64,000 nt of DNA, taken from Andalucia godoyi. Lineage: Eukaryota; Discoba; Jakobea; Jakobida; Andaluciidae. Made by a program: the position numbers and the translations under genes. The notes under the pieces were generated by a model. That model was given only the letters and a program-made list of their open reading frames with translations, was not told the DNA's origin and did not search any database. Positions 49,917 to 59,669 of the stretch are shown one piece after another. The DNA is taken from assembly GCA_009859145.1 (NCBI GenBank), contig VRVR01000023.1, positions 62,001-126,000 of the forward strand, given 5' to 3'. How positions within the stretch are numbered: position 1 is the first letter of the stretch; each line of letters begins with the position of its first letter.

Positions 49917-50249
49917 TCTTCCAGAGTTACTGTCTCGGCACGACTGGTGTCTGTCTTTGCGATCCCTTCAGAGTCGCGTTTTCTTGGGTTTTCTTTGTTT
50001 TTTACTTCTATTTTTAACGATGTATTAGAAAATTGCACTTTTATCGATAGTTTGTTGTCCTGCAATTTGCATTTGTCAATCTTTTTTTTTCACAAAGTAA
50101 ATCTTCCTTTTGTGGTAGCCCTGAAAACACAAACCAGTCCTGCAGAACGTCTGCCAGTTATTCGTGGAATGATGGGGAAGCAACGACAAACGATATTTGA
50201 TTTGACAGAGACAAAACTGTTGAAATCTGGAGACTTTTGTCCCTGGCTT

Positions 50250-51194
50250 TCAGGTCGAAGAGCCAGAGTGCAATGCTGAAATAGTGCATTTCCTGGCAAG
50301 GTGCTGCACAGGATGGTATGGCAGCAAAGCCGGCGAGAACTGACTTTCACCACTGTCGATGTTTTGCAGAATCAAACCAAGGTTCACCTGGCCGTCGTCT
50401 AATGAAATGCATAAAAAGAGAATGGTAAGCGTGCTGATAACTGTTAAGCGGAAATGGATAACCCTTTGGACAACTCGCCCGTTGTGATGATTCTTGAGTA
50501 TACCTTGCAAGCATTCGCAAAGCGAGGCGGGCCATCGGGGCAGATATGTGGAACATTTTCCTGGGAGGTTCTGGATTCAGACATCGCTAGAAAAATGATG
50601 ATCATCTGAGAAAAAAATTTAAAAGTCGAATATTCTTCAAGTCATTGCAGTGTGGTTTTTCGTAATATCCGGCATCTGTGGTGTGACGGGCGCCAGAAAA
50701 ATATCAGCCGCACTTCGGAAAGGCAGCAATGTCAACTGATGACCGTTGGAAAAAACAGAAGTGCTGCCCGCCATGTCAAAGGTGACAGGGCGAATCCGCA
50801 GATCGTATCAACGTGCATCCCAACGTCTGTCACAACTTGGGGGGGGGGGGGGGGGGGTTTAACAGAGAAGCAAAGGAACTCGGCAGAAGGCTGGAAGATG
50901 CTTCCTCGTCGATTCAAACCATAGCCACCGGTGTGTTCCACTCGGCAAAAAGGATGGCATTTCACCCGGGAATGCTGAATGAGAACTGCTATGTTGGAAA
51001 AGCACGTTTCGCATTCCACGGGTAGCTAGCAAACCTTTTGGCGCAGTTGGCATTACAATAAAACGTTCGTCTAATTCCTGCAGTTGTTTGGATTCAACAG
51101 CAGCAGCATCTGCGCCTCCCATTTGATCCTTCTGGTTCTCGTCACTTGACTCTCCCGTATTCATGCGGTACATCTTATCGTTGTTGGAAACCAT
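50250..51194 (-). CDS. Unresolved, probably spliced gene
   Basis: Coding-like pieces on the minus strand lie in different frames: a first piece from ATG 51194 (MVSNNDKMYRMNTGESSDEN, then ESKQLQELDERFIVMPTAP), and a later one at about 50390-50250 (DGQVNLGLILQNIDSG...), preceded by an intron-like stretch from GTATAC (about 50506) to CATTAG (about 50402). The exact exon structure was not solved, and a 19-G homopolymer at 50839-50857 sits inside and may carry sequencing errors. No family is recognised. Coordinates are the outer limits of the pieces. Confidence 0.25.
50839..50857 (+). repeat. Poly-G run of 19
   Basis: An uninterrupted G19 (C19 on the minus strand). It is prone to length error and capable of G-quadruplex formation. 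Confidence 0.95.
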
Positions 51195-51286
51195 GAAAAT
51201 TTATGTTCAGCATTTTGTGGATCGTTTTCAGTTCTTTTGGCGGCATTTGACATTTCGGATTATTCGTGTTCCGGTTTAGGTCTTGC

Positions 51287-51712
51287 ATGTTTTTCAGCAG
51301 TGGTGCTGACATGGACACGGATTTGCAAAGTTTGGAATGCACTTTCAGAACGTCACAGACACTTTCCTGCCCGCTGACACCCGTTGCCGATCCGTCGGCT
51401 TTGAGCGTCTGTTTGTCGGAGTTCGTCTGTTATGTGTGCTTTGGGATTGCTGAGCGTTGTGCCGAGGCCGTTATCAAACCGTCAAACAGTGGTATCTCCT
51501 CTTTTCGTCAATCCCACGACCTGATGAGACTGACTAAATTTACCAAAAATCTGAACTTGACAGCTGACTATCGTACTGCTTCGTTAAGCATGCCCACCCA
51601 CGGAATCCAAAGCGTTGGTCGACATCCGCTGTCGATACCGGAGATTAGCTTGCTAGTTGATTGGTTGTTGAACGAACCAATCTTGATTAGCCTTGTCAAC
51701 ACGTTTAACTGA
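51287..51712 (+). CDS. Hypothetical protein
   Basis: This is a 141-codon frame from ATG 51287 (a second Met lies at 51311). It contains Cys-rich helical sequence (LSEFVCYVCFGIAERCAEAV) and a C-terminal helix (ISLLVDWLLNEPILISLVN). The spacing loosely recalls a histone-fold subunit but I cannot confirm it. It is divergent from the unresolved gene starting at 51194. Codon use is like its neighbours. Confidence 0.4.
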   Translation: MFFSSGADMDTDLQSLECTFRTSQTLSCPLTPVADPSALSVCLSEFVCYVCFGIAERCAEAVIKPSNSGISSFRQSHDLMRLTKFTKNLNLTADYRTASLSMPTHGIQSVGRHPLSIPEISLLVDWLLNEPILISLVNTFN

Positions 51713-52348
51713 CGCTCTACTGCGAGGACCCCCATCGCCTTGGGACCACCGACGATCCGCTTGAAACGAAGGCTTCACTTTTTTCTGGATGAGAAATTGT
51801 CAGCTGATCTTTGCCTGTTTGTTCTGGTGGTGGTGTTTTGTTTTTTGTTTTTTTTTGTTTGTTGTCGTGGGTTGTCTCCGTCGCTCTTTACCTGTCTTGC
51901 AAAGTTCAGTAATTGAGCGACAGAGGAACTATTCTAATATATCCAATATCATAAATATCCAGGGATAAGAAAAGATGGTTTGTGTCAGTATGATTTATTG
52001 TAGAGAAAAACAAAACAAAGAAATAGACAAATAAACAAACAACTGCTTTAATATGAAGTTGGAGTACTGTTCCTCTGTAACCTCATACGGCATAAAAGTA
52101 CATCATTACGTTCGTCATGATATACGTCACAATGCACGTACGTCACACAATACGTGGCAACGAACACTATGAAATCGTACCTTGCCGGAATGGACCACAG
52201 TCCGCGGAGACACTGTTGCTCAATAGAAACATTCCACCTGCGAGGGTGTGATCTGACGAACATGCCTTCTTCGGATGGAATCGATGGTTATTTACTTTCT
52301 CAACAAAGACTTCAACTAACAACACACCTTCTACAAACGAGCCGAGAG
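51713..52348. other. Spacer, no gene seen
   Basis: T-rich (51836-51860) and AT-rich sequence. Frames on the minus strand at 52048-52263 are not convincing. Confidence 0.4.
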
Positions 52349-53536
52349 TCATGCGTCAGAAAGAATTGCAATTCCCGGAAGCTTCTTTCCTTCCAACAGC
52401 TCCAGTGACGCTCCGCCGCCTGTGGAGAGATGTGCGACATCGGATTCCGCCCCGTATTTTTGAACGCAGGCACCGGTGTCGCCACCTCCGCAAACGGTGA
52501 CATGGCCCGCTTTTGTGGAAGCTCGAACGGCATCAAGAATTGCACGAGAACCTTTCGAAAAGGCTTCCATTTCGAAAACACCCATTGGACCGTTCCAGAC
52601 GACGGTCTTTGAAGCAGCAATAACATCTGCAAAGGCCTTGCTTGTTTCCGGTCCAATGTCCAAACCAAGCCAGCTATCGGGAATATCTCCATTGCAGGTT
52701 TTGGACTCAGCATCTTCAGCAAAACGGTCAGCAATTACGTAATCCGTAGGAAGATGGATTTTGACTCCCTTTGCGTCGGCTTTCTTCATCAAACTCTCAA
52801 CGGTCGTGGCGCCTTTCTCATCAAACAAAGATTTTCCAATTTGAATGCCCTTCAGCTGCTTAAGGAAAGTGAAAGCCATTCCGCCTCCAATTAGCAGCGA
52901 ATCCACGCGATCAATCAAGTTTTCCAGCAGTGCAATCTTATCAGCAACCTTTGCACCTCCAACGATTGCCAACAGGGGACGTGCCGGAGTGTCCAGAATG
53001 CTGCGAAATGCATCAATTTCTTTTGCCATTAGAAGACCAGCAACCCGCACAGGGACCTTCACCCCAACGATTGATGCATGTGCGCGATGAGCGGCTCCAA
53101 AGGCATCATTGACGTAGATATCACAAAGCGATGTCAGCCGCTCGTTGAACTTGCTGATTTGGTCCGCAGTCTGTTTCTTTCCTTCTTCCTCCGGGTAAAA
53201 TCGGATGTTTTCATACAACACAATTCGAGAAGAAGCGTCATAGTCTTTCCAGATATCATCGACAAACGTGACGTCCTCCCCAAGGGCGTCTTGGACGATC
53301 GGCACCAAAGGCTGGAGCGAGAATTCCAGATCACGCTTTCCTTCCGGACGTCCAAGATGTGACAGAATAATGATATTCTTTGGATTTTTTGACAAGATGT
53401 ACTTGACAGTCGGAATGGTAGCACTGATACGAGTGGCATCCGTCACTTTGCCGTCTTTCATGGGGACATTGAAGTCCACGCGAAGAAGAATGCGCTTGCC
53501 GGCAAGATCAACGGAGCGTACACTAAGTTTGTTCAT
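52349..53536 (-). CDS. PGK: Phosphoglycerate kinase
   Basis: The 395-residue product is a full-length phosphoglycerate kinase, which interconverts 1,3-bisphosphoglycerate/ADP and 3-phosphoglycerate/ATP in glycolysis. Signature blocks are VDFNVPMKDGKVTDATRI, SHLGRPEGKRD, GGAKVADKIALLENL, LIGGGMAFTFLK, NGPMGVFEMEAFSKGS and CGGGDTGACV...STGGGASLELLEGK. It starts directly at MNKLSVRSVDLAGKRILLRV with no targeting extension, so it is probably cytosolic. It lies 256 bp downstream of RCL1 on the same strand. Confidence 0.97.
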   Translation of the reverse strand: MNKLSVRSVDLAGKRILLRVDFNVPMKDGKVTDATRISATIPTVKYILSKNPKNIIILSHLGRPEGKRDLEFSLQPLVPIVQDALGEDVTFVDDIWKDYDASSRIVLYENIRFYPEEEGKKQTADQISKFNERLTSLCDIYVNDAFGAAHRAHASIVGVKVPVRVAGLLMAKEIDAFRSILDTPARPLLAIVGGAKVADKIALLENLIDRVDSLLIGGGMAFTFLKQLKGIQIGKSLFDEKGATTVESLMKKADAKGVKIHLPTDYVIADRFAEDAESKTCNGDIPDSWLGLDIGPETSKAFADVIAASKTVVWNGPMGVFEMEAFSKGSRAILDAVRASTKAGHVTVCGGGDTGACVQKYGAESDVAHLSTGGGASLELLEGKKLPGIAILSDA

Positions 53537-53792
53537 GGTGTTGAAATTCTGTCACAGTAAAATATGAGTTGACCAACCAGAGAAAGGAGGAGAGAGTAAA
53601 AGAGAAACACGGAGAAGAACAACAGCCGGACACGTGCGGCAGCAGCATTTGGTATTTTGGAACGAGTTGCAACTTGAACGAGCTGAAACCTGGGGGAAAT
53701 CCCTGGTTATCCTGCAAGTCCGTCTTTTTTTGGAATTGACGTTTTTGTCTTCACTTTTGACAATATGTACAGCAGAAGTCCTCGTTTTACCA

Positions 53793-54887
53793 CTATTTTG
53801 TTTGTCTTGCGAAATTGATGAAGCCAGAACCGATGCAGCTCAACAGCACAGATCCATCACCAGAATCTTCGGATATTTTGAATCGGATTCCAAATACTTT
53901 GTTAATGAGCCGCAGCCATCGAGCAGCATAAGAGGACACTTTGCTCACTCGGACATTCGAGACATCCTCTGAAGCTAAAGCCATATACAAGAATACCAGC
54001 CACTGATGCGATTCATCACAACAAGACCCACGCTGCAGTTCGTTCAGAAGCCCAAGTCCACACATTTTCCCGCAAAACTCCGGGTCTCGCACCTCTTTCG
54101 ATTCCGACCCCGAGCCTTGGGTTTCACAGGAAATCAGAGCACCAGTGGTCGTTTCGGCAACAAGACAAATGCCAAATCCTGGAGACTGTCCCGATTCCGA
54201 ACCTTTAAAGTGATCTGCATACACGTAAACGTTTGGTGAAAATGGAAGAAGGACGCCTTTTGCGGTGTCAATGCACCGAGATCCCAGTTGCGGGGAACAT
54301 CTTGTTGTCCATGCAAGACCCCTAATCCTTTTGACCTTCCCAGGATCTGTCCATTGAATCGGGACTGCTTGTTTGATAACAGGACATTTGAACACTACTT
54401 CACCTCCTCCATTTGGCAGACACCCACGTTTCACGATCTTGAGCTCGAGGCCATCTGAAGTTCCAATAAGTCCAGCAAGAGTTCGGAGAGTGACAGTTCG
54501 CAGAACGTCGACCGATAAATCATCGTCTGTGTTTGTATATCCAGTGAGGGTCACCAGCAAAGGGGCCTTTGAAAACGGGGCCAACGCTGCAAGAACTTCG
54601 AGAAAATATCCCATTCCGCGCTTTGAGGACGCACAATCGTGTTTCACAACACCACCGCTCAACACACCGGGCTTCACTCTCAAAGTAGTACCAGTTGTCG
54701 ATATTTCTATCCTGGTTCCGTTAGAAATCTTTTCAACCAACCTCAGCAAAGAAGCCTCATGTTCGTGAATTCCAGGAGATGCCTCGGACGACCGAATTCC
54801 GTCGATCCTGAATGGTCTTCCGGACAAAACACAACAAACAAGTCTCCCTCGAAAGTCCTTGCTTCCCTCAAACCGCAGAGTACTCAT
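53793..54887 (-). CDS. RCL1: RNA 3'-terminal phosphate cyclase-like protein RCL1
   Basis: This 364-residue protein from ATG 54887 (MSTLRFEGSKDFRGRLVCCV) matches RCL1 in length and sequence: LSGRPFRIDGIR, HEHEASLLRLVEKISNGTRI, KHDCASSKRGMGYFLEVLAA and SPGFGICLVAETTTG. RCL1 lacks the cyclase active site of RtcA and works in the small-subunit processome with Bms1, at early 18S rRNA cleavage in the nucleolus. The cyclase His region is replaced here, as usual in RCL1. It shares a 354-bp divergent promoter with eIF2B-alpha. Confidence 0.92.
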   Translation of the reverse strand: MSTLRFEGSKDFRGRLVCCVLSGRPFRIDGIRSSEASPGIHEHEASLLRLVEKISNGTRIEISTTGTTLRVKPGVLSGGVVKHDCASSKRGMGYFLEVLAALAPFSKAPLLVTLTGYTNTDDDLSVDVLRTVTLRTLAGLIGTSDGLELKIVKRGCLPNGGGEVVFKCPVIKQAVPIQWTDPGKVKRIRGLAWTTRCSPQLGSRCIDTAKGVLLPFSPNVYVYADHFKGSESGQSPGFGICLVAETTTGALISCETQGSGSESKEVRDPEFCGKMCGLGLLNELQRGSCCDESHQWLVFLYMALASEDVSNVRVSKVSSYAARWLRLINKVFGIRFKISEDSGDGSVLLSCIGSGFINFARQTK

Positions 54888-55241
54888 TCCAGAATTCGAT
54901 CGGTTTCTACAGCGTTTCTGCAATTGATTATCACAACCAGAAACAAAGACACTTTAAATCGAGACTTCGAAACTGATTTTCGTGAATGCTCAGTTTTTTA
55001 CGTGGAAAATTTTTATCGACGCGTGTGTGTGCACGCATAATCACTGCATTGGTGTATGGGGCCCCTATGCGCGACGAGTTGATGCTACCAGAGTGACTTT
55101 GTGATGCTACCCACTGCCACCTTGTCCTGCTTGGCGATGTCGGGATGGGCCAGACTGCAGATCACATTATTTTGAGTGGAGACGTTCTTTCCCTTCATGT
55201 CAGAATGCCGTCGACGTCATTGAGGTTTGTCGCTTTGTTCA
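54888..55241. promoter_or_regulatory. Divergent promoter region, RCL1 / eIF2B-alpha
   Basis: Head-to-head starts are 354 bp apart. Both genes serve protein synthesis (ribosome assembly and initiation), which fits co-regulation, but no shared motif was found. Confidence 0.4.
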
Positions 55242-56390
55242 ATGAGTGCTGACGTAATCTTTGATAAACACTGTGCTGCGAATCAGGCAGATCCGGTTGC
55301 GATTAATGCACTTCGCACGATGGCGGAAGTGTGTGCGTCCTCGACTGCCGCAACAATGATGGGAATTTACCGCGAACTGAACGATGCAATGCGGCGAATT
55401 CTCACCCATTATTCGTCGAAGATTATGGAATCTTCAAAGGATGCCATTGAAGTTCTTTCCAGGTCCCAATCTCCTTTGCAGTCGCCCTCTTCTTTTGCCG
55501 TTGGTCGTTCGACCGGTTCTTCTGTAGAGCAAGGTCAGAGTCACTCCTCTCTTGACAAGGCTCTTCGCCGTCTCAGCCTACAGCAACAGAAGCAAACGGG
55601 ATACTCTCCAAGTTCGCCACAGAATGATTCTATCGATTACCCAAGATTTCTGTCGGAAACACTTATTTCCGTATCTTCCGCATGCACGCTGTTCATCCGT
55701 TTCATCACCCGCATCCTGTCTTCCGTTCCGGAATCCGAATTTTCAAATTCAAAAGCCACGCTTCCTCAACGAGGCGAGAAATGGACTGCTGCTGCGGCTT
55801 CTGCTCACAAGGTAGTTGGCACCCTTGTTGATCCTTTCTTCCGCTCAGACAACACTTCCGTCCTAGTGCACGGCCATTCACGAGCGGTGCTGGTGGCGCT
55901 TGAGAATCAACTTCAAAAAAGAAAACGATTTACAGTCTATGTTACCGAATGTCATCCATTCCAAGACGGAGAAAAGATGGTCAAGGCTCTTGAGGACCGC
56001 GGAATAGTGGCGAAGCTTGTTCGCGATTGTGCTGTGTTCACGTGCCTGCAGAAGGTGGATTTTGTGCTTGCCGGTGCAGAGGCTGTTGTGGAGAACGGAG
56101 GCGTCATTTCACGAGTCGGAACTGCACAAGTGGCTGTTGTCGCTGGAGCTTGTGGAAAACCGTTTTATGTTGCAGCAGAGAGTTGGAAGTTCACCCGAGT
56201 GTATCCTCTTTCTCAAGAAGAAGTTCTCGGAATTACGCTTGACCGAATCGTGAAGGAGAAGATCCGATTTGGTGTTGAAGATTCAGCCTTTGACTACACG
56301 AGTCCTGACAAGATTACCTTGCTTTTCACAGATCTTGGCGTGTTGACGCCGTCTGCTGTTTCAGATGAATTGATAAAACTGTATGTCTGA
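55242..56390 (+). CDS. EIF2B1: Translation initiation factor eIF2B subunit alpha
   Basis: This 382-residue protein from ATG 55242 (MSADVIFDKHCAANQADPVA) matches the alpha regulatory subunit of eIF2B, the GDP/GTP exchange factor for eIF2. Key blocks are TVYVTECHPFQDGEKMVKAL, DFVLAGAEAVVENGGVISRVG, KPFYVAAESWKFTRVYPLSQ and the Rossmann-like C-terminus ITLLFTDLGVLTPSAVSDEL. A Ser/Gln-rich insertion at about residues 72-130 makes it some 75 residues longer than the human subunit. The upstream in-frame TTG is not used. Confidence 0.93.
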   Translation: MSADVIFDKHCAANQADPVAINALRTMAEVCASSTAATMMGIYRELNDAMRRILTHYSSKIMESSKDAIEVLSRSQSPLQSPSSFAVGRSTGSSVEQGQSHSSLDKALRRLSLQQQKQTGYSPSSPQNDSIDYPRFLSETLISVSSACTLFIRFITRILSSVPESEFSNSKATLPQRGEKWTAAAASAHKVVGTLVDPFFRSDNTSVLVHGHSRAVLVALENQLQKRKRFTVYVTECHPFQDGEKMVKALEDRGIVAKLVRDCAVFTCLQKVDFVLAGAEAVVENGGVISRVGTAQVAVVAGACGKPFYVAAESWKFTRVYPLSQEEVLGITLDRIVKEKIRFGVEDSAFDYTSPDKITLLFTDLGVLTPSAVSDELIKLYV

Positions 56391-57398
<1,008 letters not shown>

Positions 57399-57849
57399 GC
57401 GCTCGTGTTATTTTTCTTCTTCTTTCGTCTGTCATCCATGCAATGTCTCGATACTCTTTGTTTCTGGTTAACTGTCAAGGTGTCCATCACCTTGTTCTTG
57501 TATTAAAAAAGACCCGTATATTTAACCCTGTTCACTTCCCCTGGAACTAAATCGTCGCACGGATGCCGTTTGAACAAGAAAATGGAGATTCGCAGTGGAT
57601 GTATTTCTCAGCCACTGTGGATTGTCGCTGCAATCGTTAAAATCGTACGTGAGAACGTGCAAATTCGTCTTTTTTACTCGGAGGAACGGCCCCAAAACAG
57701 AGTTTTCTCTGAAACACACAAGAGTTCACATGAACTGCATGAAGTTGCACTGCGCTTCGTTCTCTGAATAATATGAAATTCACAACTTCTTCCACATGTC
57801 GTGCTCTGCAGGGAAGCAGACACCGGACACTGGGTGCACTAGGCGCAAG
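57399..57849. other. Spacer 3' of centrin
   Basis: No gene is seen. A 65-codon frame at 57570 has no recognisable features. The region ends at the left edge of the duplicated block. Confidence 0.4.
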
Positions 57850-58079
57850 GTTCAGTTACCACCTTACATGCCGTTTAATAATAATAACACGTCATTGTCA
57901 TGCATACGGAAGTATACATAAACAGACACGGTCAATATCGGCCGACACTAGCACGTTGCTGTGACACAGGAATTTGTGCTTGCGCGTAGCCATCTATCAT
58001 TCGTTGGTTCCGCTTTATTAATTCAAATATGGGCGTGAGTGCGCTGGGATGACGCATTCTCCTACGCCTACGCCGCCCG

Positions 58080-58341
58080 ATGCCAGGGCCTCCTAGGTCC
58101 CGCAGACCTCCTAAGAGACCACGTGTCACTGCGCCTACCGCCTCTTCCTCTCGTATCTCCTGTTGCATCAATCGCTGCAACTGAGGGCACGAAAGCGCCT
58201 GCTGCTAGGGCTGTCAGAATCAAAATGCACCCTTCTCAGGAACAACGTGTCACGCTGAGAAAGTGGCTCACCGATTGATCGAGATTGGGAACGGAGCGCG
58301 GAGCATTTATCTGAAGAGCGCCGTGAGGTGTGTTGGCGGCC
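58080..58341 (+). pseudogene. Internally deleted Fanzor relic (copy 1)
   Basis: Three pieces of a Fanzor/TnpB-type nuclease lie in order but in different frames. First is a basic Pro-rich N-terminus (PPRSRRPPKRPRVTAPTASSS, from ATG 58080). Second is the N-terminal helix-turn-helix block typical of OrfB/TnpB (AVRIKMHPSQEQRVTLRKWL, ending about 58270). Third, immediately after and shifted by one base, is the RuvC-III motif DRDW then NGARSIYLKSAVRCVGG (58277-58340). Everything between the HTH and RuvC-III, including RuvC-I/II, is missing. The gene cannot encode an active nuclease. It resembles a non-autonomous derivative that kept both element ends. Confidence 0.65.
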
Positions 58342-58349
58342 TATCCTGT

Positions 58350-58407
58350 TCCCGGCAACGGGATGCAAGATTGAACATGCATGTCTATTCGCAGATATGC
58401 ATGTTCA
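58350..58407 (+). other. Two hairpins 3' of the Fanzor relic (copy 1)
   Basis: At 58350-58363 TCCCG-GCAA-CGGGA forms a 5-bp stem capped by a GNRA-type tetraloop. At 58372-58407 TGAACATGCAT and ATGCATGTTCA form a perfect 11-bp stem with a 14-nt loop. In TnpB/Fanzor systems the guide-RNA scaffold lies at the 3' end of the gene and the element end, so these may be a relic scaffold or a transposon-end palindrome. Confidence 0.5.
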
Positions 58408-58585
58408 GTGTATAATGTAGGTGGCGTTCTTTTGTGCAAACGATCGTAAAAAAGAAAGCAACGACAGCCGGCCCTTTCGTGGCGCAATTGCGCGGGCAAG
58501 CGGGGGGCACCTGGAAAAGCTGCGAGCATTCCGTGGAATGTTGTTGTAGCATGAACGAGCGGGGAGGGAGCTCAAATTGCTTTTC

Positions 58586-58813
58586 ATGACTGAGAAAGAA
58601 TTGTATGCGCCGAGATCCTTGGAATTTTCAGTGACAAAGTTCTCAGGTTCTGATGAACTGTGTTGCAAACGCAACCGCACAGTTCAGATTGACTTGGACA
58701 TTTCTGCAGTTCTTTTCAAGGACGGCAAAAAAGTGAAGAACAGGTTTGCGGTGCGGAACATCAATCGACTGGAGCGATGCAATGTCGATTCTCGTATGTT
58801 TGATTTCATTTGC
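58586..58813 (+). pseudogene. Partial copy of the 5-phosphatase-like gene start
   Basis: The first 76 codons of the gene at 59670 appear here and run into the gap, with small indels at the end. It is best read as the same locus shown twice by the assembly. Confidence 0.85.
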
Positions 58814-58933
58814 NNNNNNNNNNNNNNNNNNNNNNNNNNNNNNNNNNNNNNNNNNNNNNNNNNNNNNNNNNNNNNNNNNNNNNNNNNNNNNNNNNNNNNN
58901 NNNNNNNNNNNNNNNNNNNNNNNNNNNNNNNNN
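58814..58933. other. Assembly gap of 120 N
   Basis: Unknown bases flanked by the two copies of the duplicated block. Confidence 0.99.
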
Positions 58934-59163
58934 GTTCAGTTACCACCTTACATGCCGTTTAATAATAATAACACGTCATTGTCATGCATACGGAAGTATA
59001 CATAAACAGACACGGTCAATATCGGCCGACACTAGCACGTTGCTGTGACACAGGAATTTGTGCTTGCGCGTAGCCATCTATCATTCGTTGGTTCCGCTTT
59101 ATTAATTCAAATATGGGCGTGAGTGCGCTGGGATGACGCATTCTCCTACGCCTACGCCGCCCG

Positions 59164-59425
59164 ATGCCAGGGCCTCCTAGGTCCCGCAGACCTCCTAAGA
59201 GACCACGTGTCACTGCGCCTACCGCCTCTTCCTCTCGTATCTCCTGTTGCATCAATCGCTGCAACTGAGGGCACGAAAGCGCCTGCTGCTAGGGCTGTCA
59301 GAATCAAAATGCACCCTTCTCAGGAACAACGTGTCACGCTGAGAAAGTGGCTCACCGATTGATCGAGATTGGGAACGGAGCGCGGAGCATTTATCTGAAG
59401 AGCGCCGTGAGGTGTGTTGGCGGCC
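59164..59425 (+). pseudogene. Internally deleted Fanzor relic (copy 2)
   Basis: This sequence is the same as the relic at 58080-58341, with identical frame breaks. It probably represents one genomic locus. Confidence 0.65.
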
Positions 59426-59433
59426 TATCCTGT

Positions 59434-59491
59434 TCCCGGCAACGGGATGCAAGATTGAACATGCATGTCTATTCGCAGATATGCATGTTCA
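59434..59491 (+). other. Two hairpins 3' of the Fanzor relic (copy 2)
   Basis: The GCAA hairpin is at 59434-59447 and the 11-bp stem at 59456-59491, identical to copy 1. Confidence 0.5.
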
Positions 59492-59669
59492 GTGTATAAT
59501 GTAGGTGGCGTTCTTTTGTGCAAACGATCGTAAAAAAGAAAGCAACGACAGCCGGCCCTTTCGTGGCGCAATTGCGCGGGCAAGCGGGGGGCACCTGGAA
59601 AAGCTGCGAGCATTCCGTGGAATGTTGTTGTAGCATGAACGAGCGGGGAGGGAGCTCAAATTGCTTTTC

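Larger units (their letters stand above)
57850..58813 (+). repeat. Duplicated block copy 1 (left of gap)
   Basis: About 964 bp is repeated at 58934-59899 (offset 1,084). The only differences seen are two single-base indels in the last 25 bp next to the gap (ATTCTCGTATG versus ATTCTTCGTATTG). Near-identity and abutment to an N-gap point to overlapping contig ends that were not merged, not to a biological duplication. Confidence 0.9.

Noticed and set aside
59661-59669. TTG start three codons before the ATG of the 5-phosphatase-like gene
   Set aside because: Eukaryotic initiation strongly favours the ATG at 59670; the same reasoning removed non-ATG extensions of eight other genes.
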